Source of the DNA: an uncultured Sphingomonas sp.
GTDB lineage: Bacteria; Pseudomonadota; Alphaproteobacteria; Sphingomonadales; Sphingomonadaceae
Reading direction: 5' to 3'
Assembly: GCA_934555855.1 (NCBI GenBank)
Contig: CAKTFL010000008.1
Location: forward strand, 1-14,400
DNA: 14,400 bases
A model generated the notes under the pieces. It did no database searches. It saw only the letters and a program-made list of their open reading frames with translations, and had not been told where the DNA came from. The position numbers and the translations under genes were made by a program. How positions within the stretch are numbered: the first letter of the stretch is position 1; every line of letters starts with the position of its first letter. This document shows, piece by piece, positions 10,149-14,400 of this stretch.

Positions 10149-10451
10149 ATGCAGGACGACGAATATATCTACGACGAGGAAAGCGGCGAGTGGGTTTCCG
10201 CGGCGGAGTCGGCCGCGCGGCAGAATGCGGCGTCTGCCGTCGAGGTCCGCGACGCGGTCGGCAACCTGCTCGCCGATGGCGACCAGGTCACGCTGATCAA
10301 GGACCTGGAGGTCAAGGGAGCCGGGCAGACGCTGAAGCGCGGCACCCTGATCAAGGCGATCCGGCTGACCGGGGACCCGCAGGAGATCGATTGCAAATAT
10401 GAAGGAATCAAGGGCCTGGTCCTGCGTGCGGAGTTCGTCCGCAAGCGGTGA
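10149..10451 (+). CDS. PhnA/YjdM C-terminal-domain protein
   Basis: This is a 100-residue cytoplasmic protein. Residues 32-100 match the PhnA (YjdM) C-terminal domain: VRDAVGNLLADGDQVTLIKDLEVKG, then IRLTGDPQEIDCKYEGIKGLVLRAEFVRK. The name comes from alkylphosphonate operons, but the role of the family is not established and there is no phosphonate gene here. In full-length homologues an N-terminal zinc ribbon precedes this domain. Here the matching stretch reads DEYIYDEESGEWVS (4-17) and has none of the Cys, so the zinc site is gone. The start is chosen by GGAGGG (10140-10145); the frame is open to 10095, but an upstream ATG at 10125 lies in a hairpin loop without a ribosome site. It converges on the RNase H-like gene with only 10 bases between stops. 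Confidence 0.82.
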   Translation: MQDDEYIYDEESGEWVSAAESAARQNAASAVEVRDAVGNLLADGDQVTLIKDLEVKGAGQTLKRGTLIKAIRLTGDPQEIDCKYEGIKGLVLRAEFVRKR

Positions 10452-10461
10452 TCGCAATCCT

Positions 10462-10857
10462 CTATCGGCGGCGACCGTCGAGCGCGATGCCGGCCAGGTT
10501 CTTCGACCGGGGAACCTGCCGCAGCCGGACGCGCGCGATGGCGCCGGCGGTAGCCTGAAACGCGCCGAGATAGGGCTGGAGGTGCGGGCTGCGGCATGGC
10601 TGGCGACCCCGGGCTTGTTCGACGATCAACGCCGAGTCGCCGATGAACAGCGCGTCCGACGATTCTGCTGCGACCGCCAGCTCGACCGCATAGAGCAGGG
10701 CCAGCCACTCTGCCTGATTGTTATCGCCGCTGCCCAGATCGTCGCGAAACCAGGTCCGGCCGCGGCTGACCACCGCAACTTCCATGGTCCCCGGATTGGG
10801 ACGGCAGCCGCCATCGAAGAAAAAGGTGACGCGCTCGCCGCATATGCCGCTCGTCAT
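10462..10857 (-). CDS. RNase H-like protein
   Basis: The 131-residue product has the RNase H fold signature: TFFFDGGCRPNPG (11-23, Asp15), NNQAEWLALLYAVELA (46-61, Glu50) and FIGDSALIVEQ (71-81, Asp74). These are three of the four metal-binding carboxylates of RNase HI, which cuts RNA in RNA-DNA hybrids. The last motif, usually N-x-x-A-D-x-L-A, reads N-LAGIALD here, with no acid at the expected place. It may be a weak or specialised RNase H or a non-catalytic relative. The ATG at 10855-10857 overlaps the TGA of the upstream DUF488 gene in an ATGA junction, implying translational coupling; the frame is open upstream but that start would overlap DUF488 further. Residue numbers use this start. 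Confidence 0.85.
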   Translation of the reverse strand: MTSGICGERVTFFFDGGCRPNPGTMEVAVVSRGRTWFRDDLGSGDNNQAEWLALLYAVELAVAAESSDALFIGDSALIVEQARGRQPCRSPHLQPYLGAFQATAGAIARVRLRQVPRSKNLAGIALDGRRR

Positions 10858-11285
10858 GTGAACAGGTGGGTGACGATCGCGTCGGGCAAGACCGCGTCGA
10901 TCAGCAGCGATCGGTGGCAACCATGCGGCTCACGTTCGAAGCAGAGCAGTGCCGTGGAGCGCTCCTGCGTCAGGTCGCGGAGCTGGGCGCCCTGGACGAT
11001 GGCCTCGGGCAGGTCGAGCTGGCCGGCATAGACGCGCGCCAAGGTCGCGTGATCGCCTCGCCGCGCGGCGTCGCGCCCCTCGGGCGGGGTGCCGAGCGCC
11101 TTCAGCCCGACATAGTCGATCCCGCCCTCTCGCAGGCCGTTCGCCAGGATGTTCTTGGAAAAGCCGGGACGGCGCGACAGCGGCACGGCGCGCACGTCCG
11201 CCAGCAACGTCACGCCGGCCGCCTGCAACGCCGCGACAAGCTCGGGCTGGGTCGCGCCCTCATAGCCGATGGTGAAGATGTGCAT
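10854..11285 (-). CDS. DUF488 domain-containing protein
   Basis: A 143-residue protein of the DUF488 family, whose biochemical role is not established. Typical motifs are FTIGYEG (4-10) at the N-terminus, LLADVRAVPLSRRPGFSK (27-44, Asp30 and Arg32), and the C-terminal CFEREPHGCHR (115-125) with Cys115, Cys123, His124 and Arg125. The conserved Asp/Arg and Cys-His-Arg residues suggest an enzyme or a metal site. The start at 11283-11285 is chosen because family members begin MxIFTIGYEG; the frame is open to 11450, but that would run through the DUF2256 gene. No strong ribosome site is visible. It is the middle gene of a - strand trio with DUF2256 upstream (52-base gap) and the RNase H-like gene downstream (4-base overlap). 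Confidence 0.88.
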   Translation of the reverse strand: MHIFTIGYEGATQPELVAALQAAGVTLLADVRAVPLSRRPGFSKNILANGLREGGIDYVGLKALGTPPEGRDAARRGDHATLARVYAGQLDLPEAIVQGAQLRDLTQERSTALLCFEREPHGCHRSLLIDAVLPDAIVTHLFT

Positions 11286-11337
11286 CGCACCGATATGGGA
11301 GCTCGCGGCGGCAAGCGCCACGGCGGTCCGTGCCTTG

Positions 11338-11487
11338 TCAGACGAACGTACTCGCACCCTTCGCCCGGCACGCGTCGGAGCAGTAACGGACATTCTCCCA
11401 GTCCCGCTCCCATTTCTTGCGCCAGGAAAAGGGTCGCTGACACGCAGCACAGGTCTTGGTCGGCAGATTGAGCTTCTTGTGCGCCAT
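11338..11487 (-). CDS. DUF2256 zinc-ribbon-like small protein
   Basis: A 49-residue gene, short enough to be missed by gene callers. The product begins [20 protein letters not shown] and continues with [20 protein letters not shown], matching the DUF2256 pattern: a basic N-terminus, Cys13-X2-Cys16, the conserved W-R-K-K-W-x-x-x-W section (22-30), and Cys36-X3-Cys40. Four Cys suggest a zinc knuckle. The function is not known; members often neighbour photolyase/cryptochrome-type genes elsewhere, but none is seen here. The gene would lead a three-gene - strand unit with DUF488 and the RNase H-like gene. It diverges from the FUSC-like gene across a 112-base gap that holds a 20-bp palindrome. Confidence 0.88.
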   Translation of the reverse strand: MAHKKLNLPTKTCAACQRPFSWRKKWERDWENVRYCSDACRAKGASTFV

Positions 11488-11542
11488 GCGGGTCCAACGC
11501 GCCAGATTGCGATCGGTCGCCGCTCGGCCAGTCGCCTAGGTT

Positions 11543-11562
11543 AGCGGACGCCGGCGTCCGCT
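11543..11562. promoter_or_regulatory. 20-bp perfect palindrome in a divergent promoter region
   Basis: AGCGGACGCCGGCGTCCGCT at 11543-11562 is identical to its own reverse complement, with no spacer. It lies in the 112-base gap between the divergent DUF2256 and FUSC-like genes, 55 bases from the first and 37 from the second. It is bracketed by a short direct repeat TCGCCTA (11532-11538 and 11562-11568). Perfect dyads here are often binding sites for dimeric regulators; no regulator gene is in the window. A terminator is unlikely because it lies between two gene starts and has no T-run. Confidence 0.5.
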
Positions 11563-11599
11563 CGCCTATGGATGCACAGAGCTTCAGCAAAGGACGCCG

Positions 11600-12193
11600 A
11601 TGCCCGTCGGCCCGGTCAGGATGCGCCAGTTTCCGCACATGCCGCGCGTGCGGGCTGCGGGCGACAGCCTGTCGCGGCAGCAGAAGCGTATTCCTCTGCG
11701 GGAGAGGCTGTCGGGCGGGGTGCAGCAGGGCGTCCTGTCGGCGGTCGCGGCCGCGCTTGCCTGGCTACCGACCCAGGCGCTGGGGTTGAAGGAGGGCTTC
11801 TGGGCAGCGATCACCGCGATCGCTGTCGCGCAGGCCGAGTTCAACGCCGCACGATCGACCGCCCGCGACCAGTTCGCAGGAGCCGCGATCGGGGGAGGCG
11901 CAGCGGTGCTCATCACCGTGATGATCGGCCCGGGTATTGCCCGCTTCATGCTCGCCCTTGCGCTTGCGATCAGTTGTTGCTGGGTGCTGAAGGTCCCCAG
12001 CGCCGCCCGTTTGAGCGGGATCACCGCGGCCATCATCACGCTCGTTCCCCATGCGGGCAGCGCCGGACGGATGATGCTGTCGCGGGTGGGGGAGGTCGGT
12101 TGGGGCGTGACCATGGCGATCCTGGTCGTGGGACTGGCGACCCTGGTCCGCGACTATGGGAGCCGACGGAACAAGGAAGTCGGTTCCTGCTGA
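11600..12193 (+). CDS. FUSC-like inner-membrane protein (aromatic acid exporter/fusaric acid resistance type)
   Basis: A 197-residue membrane protein with a basic N-terminal tail (1-40) and about six hydrophobic segments, roughly 43-60, 66-81, 92-111, 115-131, 137-150 and 165-183. The section LKEGFWAAITAIAVAQAEFNAARSTARDQFAGA (63-95) resembles the first transmembrane half of FUSC/aromatic-acid-exporter proteins, in which a WxAIT-type helix is followed by a short loop and RxxGT/A-like helices. Only the transmembrane half is present, and large cytoplasmic domains are absent, so it is a small stand-alone member, possibly working as an oligomer. The substrate is unknown. AAAGGA upstream supports the ATG at 11600; another at 11621 is possible. 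It is followed by the porin gene 46 bases later. Confidence 0.78.
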   Translation: MPVGPVRMRQFPHMPRVRAAGDSLSRQQKRIPLRERLSGGVQQGVLSAVAAALAWLPTQALGLKEGFWAAITAIAVAQAEFNAARSTARDQFAGAAIGGGAAVLITVMIGPGIARFMLALALAISCCWVLKVPSAARLSGITAAIITLVPHAGSAGRMMLSRVGEVGWGVTMAILVVGLATLVRDYGSRRNKEVGSC

Positions 12194-12239
12194 TCCACGT
12201 TGCGGCGTCTGCTCCGGCTTCCTGAAATGGTGGCTCACC

Positions 12240-13661
12240 ATGTTGGTCATGGCCTCTCCTCATATCCTGTGGCGATCGGGCGGTGTGGCGGCATCGCTCG
12301 CGATCGGGGTCTTCTTCGCGGTGCCGATGATGGCGCAGGAACAAGGGTTCGAGCCGCAGGCGACCAGTGCCGGCCGCCCCCCGCCTGTCAGCCAGCGCGG
12401 AAGCCGGGCCGATCCCTCCCCCTCGGCACAGACGTCCGACACGCAGAACCGGCCCCCGCCCGGGCTGCTCGGGGATCTTGGCGGCGTCCGCCCTTATTTG
12501 CGCGATCGCGGGGTGGAGCTGACCCTGCGCTATGCCTCCGAAAGCGCCTACAATCCGGCTGGTGGCCGGCGGCAGCTGTTTCGCGAAACTGGTCAGTTCG
12601 ACTTCGGCGCGACGGCCGACATGGCGCGACTGGCGGCAATCGAGGGCGGCACGTTCCAGGCGACGGTGACGTACCGGCGCGGCCACGATCTCGGTGCGGC
12701 GGCGGGGCTGGGCGTGTTGCAACAAGTGCAGGAGGTCTATGGCCGGGGCCAGACCTGGCGGCTGACGCAATTCTGGTATGAACAGGCGTTCGGCCCCGCG
12801 CGGCTGAAGATCGGCCGCAGTTCGCCGGGCGAGGATTTCGAGGGCTTCTCCTGCCATTTCGAAAATCTCAGCTTTTGCGGGTCGCAGCCCGGCAACCTGG
12901 TCGGCGATTACTGGTATAACTGGCCGGTCAGCCAATGGTCGGCCCGCTTGCGCGTCGATGGCGGCGACGGGTTCGTTCAGGCCGGCGTGTACGAGGTCAA
13001 TCCGCGTAACCTCGATCGCAACTTCTTCAGCTGGCGCTTTCATGGGATGACCGGCGTGCTGATCCCGGCGGAGATCGGCTGGTCCGGGACATCGCGACGT
13101 AGCGGGCACGTCTTGTCGTATCGCGCAGGCGGCTGGTGGAGCAGCGCGGACGGCGATGACGTGTTGCTCGACAGGGATCCGCGACCGCCCATCGTGACCG
13201 GCACGATGCCGCTGCGGCGATCGGGCCGCTATGGTGCGTGGGTCGCCGTCCAGCAGCAACTGACCGGGCGCGCGGAGCAGGGCAAGTCGGTATCCGGCCT
13301 AAGCGCCTTTCTGAATGTGACCCAGGCCGACCGCCTGACCGCCGTCACGGACAATCAGGTCGCGCTCGGCCTGTTCTACAAGGGGCTGGTCCCCGCCTTG
13401 CCGGGGGACGTGCTCGGGATCGGGCTCGCGCGCACCAACGTCAACGGCAGGGCGGTTCGCGGCGGCACGGCTCCCACCGCTCCGGACGGCAGCGATCCGG
13501 GGCACCTCGATGCCGAGTATGCCGCAGAAATCTACTACAGCCTGCATCCGACGGCGTGGCTGGAGCTTCGCCCCAACCTTCAGGGCATTCACCATCCGGG
13601 CGGGCGCCGACATGCCGATGAGGTCGTGGTGCTGGGCCTGAAAGCGGCGCTGACGCTGTAG
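12240..13661 (+). CDS. Carbohydrate porin, OprB family
   Basis: A 473-residue outer-membrane channel, likely for glucose or related sugars. A signal peptide covers about residues 1-33 (hydrophobic core GGVAASLAIGVFFAVPMMAQ), then a Pro/Ser/Gln-rich spacer (about 34-75), then the barrel. The barrel begins GLLGDLGGVRPYLRDRGVELTLRYASE, the usual OprB opening, and includes FWYEQAF, LKIGRSSPGEDF and FVQAGVYEVNP, which match OprB strand patterns. It ends in a C-terminal strand (VVLGLKAALTL) without a terminal Phe. The frame is open from 12156, overlapping the FUSC-like gene, but starts at 12240 or 12249 place the signal peptide correctly; the ribosome site is weak either way. The PQQ glucose dehydrogenase follows after about 80 bases, a pairing that suggests joint use in periplasmic sugar oxidation. 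Confidence 0.87.
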   Translation: MLVMASPHILWRSGGVAASLAIGVFFAVPMMAQEQGFEPQATSAGRPPPVSQRGSRADPSPSAQTSDTQNRPPPGLLGDLGGVRPYLRDRGVELTLRYASESAYNPAGGRRQLFRETGQFDFGATADMARLAAIEGGTFQATVTYRRGHDLGAAAGLGVLQQVQEVYGRGQTWRLTQFWYEQAFGPARLKIGRSSPGEDFEGFSCHFENLSFCGSQPGNLVGDYWYNWPVSQWSARLRVDGGDGFVQAGVYEVNPRNLDRNFFSWRFHGMTGVLIPAEIGWSGTSRRSGHVLSYRAGGWWSSADGDDVLLDRDPRPPIVTGTMPLRRSGRYGAWVAVQQQLTGRAEQGKSVSGLSAFLNVTQADRLTAVTDNQVALGLFYKGLVPALPGDVLGIGLARTNVNGRAVRGGTAPTAPDGSDPGHLDAEYAAEIYYSLHPTAWLELRPNLQGIHHPGGRRHADEVVVLGLKAALTL

Positions 13662-13740
13662 AGGCGCCGACCTTCACGCAGGTTACGGCGGCAGTTCGAT
13701 ATCGCGGTAGGGTGACCCGACACGGACAGGGATGAGGGAC

Positions 13741-14400
13741 ATGGCGGCACGGCAACCAGCGTCGAACGACCCATATGCCGGGCGAAGGCGCAGTGTGCTG
13801 CTGTCCGTCACGGCGGTGATCGTCGGCCTGATCGGGTTGGCTTCGCTGGTCGGCGGTGCCTGGTTGGTCGGGCTTGGCGGAAGCTGGTATTACGTGATCG
13901 TCGGGGCGGCGATGCTTGGCGTCGCGGGGCTGCTGTGGCGGCGGCGGGTCGCTGCGCTGCACCTGTTCGCGCTGGTGGTACTGGGCACGGTGGTCTGGGC
14001 GGTCGCGGAGGTCGGCTTCGACTGGTGGGGTCTGGTGCCGCGGGGCGACATCATCTTCCTTCTCGGCCTGTTCCTCGCCACGCCCTGGGTGGCGCGCCGC
14101 CTGGGTGCCGGCCGCTGGCGCAGCAACGCGACGCCGCTGTTCGGAGCGCTGGCGATCTCGGCCGTGGTCGGTGTGATATCGCTGTTGGCGAGCAGTCCCA
14201 AGGAGTGGGAGGGGCGGCTGCCCGACCCGCGGGCGGCGATCCCAGCGACGGCGAACGGGATGCCGCCGGGCGACTGGTTCGCCTATGGCGGGGACTGGCG
14301 CGGCAACAAATGGTCGCAACTGGCCCAGATCACGCCGGCGAACGTGAACAGCCTCCAGGTCGCCTGGCGCTTTCAGACCGGCGACCGCAAGCGCCAGGGG
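13741..14400 (+). CDS. gcd: Membrane-bound PQQ-dependent glucose dehydrogenase (N-terminal part; gene continues past the window)
   Basis: The first 220 residues of a quinoprotein dehydrogenase of the glucose/quinate/shikimate family are present; the frame is open at the window edge. Five transmembrane segments, about 18-46, 49-66, 72-92, 103-118 and 133-151, match the N-terminal anchor of membrane glucose dehydrogenase, which passes electrons to ubiquinone. The periplasmic propeller then begins with GDWFAYGGDWRGNKWSQLAQITPANVNSLQVAWRFQTGD (177-215), the family's characteristic first-blade sequence. It would oxidise an aldose (probably glucose to gluconolactone) with PQQ. An in-frame ATG at 13732 is an equally possible start; neither has an ideal ribosome site. 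Quinate or shikimate dehydrogenase is the main alternative; the adjacent carbohydrate porin favours a sugar substrate. Pfam-level identity is strong, the substrate inferred. Confidence 0.88.
   Translation, partial: MAARQPASNDPYAGRRRSVLLSVTAVIVGLIGLASLVGGAWLVGLGGSWYYVIVGAAMLGVAGLLWRRRVAALHLFALVVLGTVVWAVAEVGFDWWGLVPRGDIIFLLGLFLATPWVARRLGAGRWRSNATPLFGALAISAVVGVISLLASSPKEWEGRLPDPRAAIPATANGMPPGDWFAYGGDWRGNKWSQLAQITPANVNSLQVAWRFQTGDRKRQG

Noticed and set aside
8817..10457. A 546-codon - strand frame opposite the PQQ protein and the PhnA-like gene
   Set aside because: It spans two well-supported + strand genes and a gap, has no domain and is Arg/Asp-rich, as shadows are.
13668..13692. Weak hairpin (GCCGACCT...AGGTTACGGC) after the porin stop
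   Set aside because: The stem is bulged and no T-run follows, so I cannot call it a terminator or attenuator.

Overview
The window looks like ordinary chromosome from a high-GC alphaproteobacterium, most likely a sphingomonad (Sphingomonas or a close relative). The reasons are the strongly GC-rich codon use, an Oar-type TonB-dependent receptor, a dapB–nth–tRNA-Arg block, a lipoprotein-type PQQ sugar dehydrogenase, and an OprB-like porin next to a membrane glucose dehydrogenase. Genus is an inference. There is no integrase, transposase, phage gene or CRISPR array, and no stretch over 300 bases lacks a gene; the longest non-coding gap is about 170 bases.

Layout. Positions 1-163 hold the 3' end of an unrecognised + strand gene. 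It converges on a large - strand TonB-dependent receptor (234-3626) across a perfect, two-way terminator hairpin. Upstream of the receptor, also on -, is NAD+-dependent DNA ligase ligA (3797-5920). Divergent from ligA, on +, are a Tat-signal short-chain dehydrogenase (6031-7065), dapB (7213-7941), nth (7986-8693), a tRNA-Arg(CCG) gene that overlaps the end of nth by 10 bases, a lipoprotein PQQ sugar dehydrogenase (8904-10085) and a small PhnA-like protein (10149-10451). A compact - strand cluster follows: DUF2256 (a 49-residue gene, 11338-11487), DUF488 (10854-11285) and an RNase H-like protein (10462-10857), the last two joined by an ATGA overlap. Divergent from it, after a 20-bp perfect palindrome, are an FUSC-like membrane protein (11600-12193), an OprB-type carbohydrate porin (12240-13661) and the 5' part of a membrane-bound PQQ glucose dehydrogenase that runs off the window (13741-14400).

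How the genes work together. The right end is a sugar-oxidation unit: the porin would admit glucose or a related substrate and the membrane quinoprotein would oxidise it in the periplasm, passing electrons to ubiquinone. A second, lipid-anchored PQQ enzyme lies about 3.6 kb upstream; no PQQ biosynthesis genes are visible. ligA and nth are DNA replication/repair housekeeping genes and dapB belongs to lysine/diaminopimelate synthesis.

I do not see a convincing new multi-gene system. The points most worth a second look are the nth/tRNA overlap, where tRNA maturation would remove the nth stop codon; three proteins that lack expected key residues (PQQ enzyme, RNase H-like protein, PhnA-like protein); and the 20-bp palindrome between the divergent DUF2256 and FUSC-like genes.
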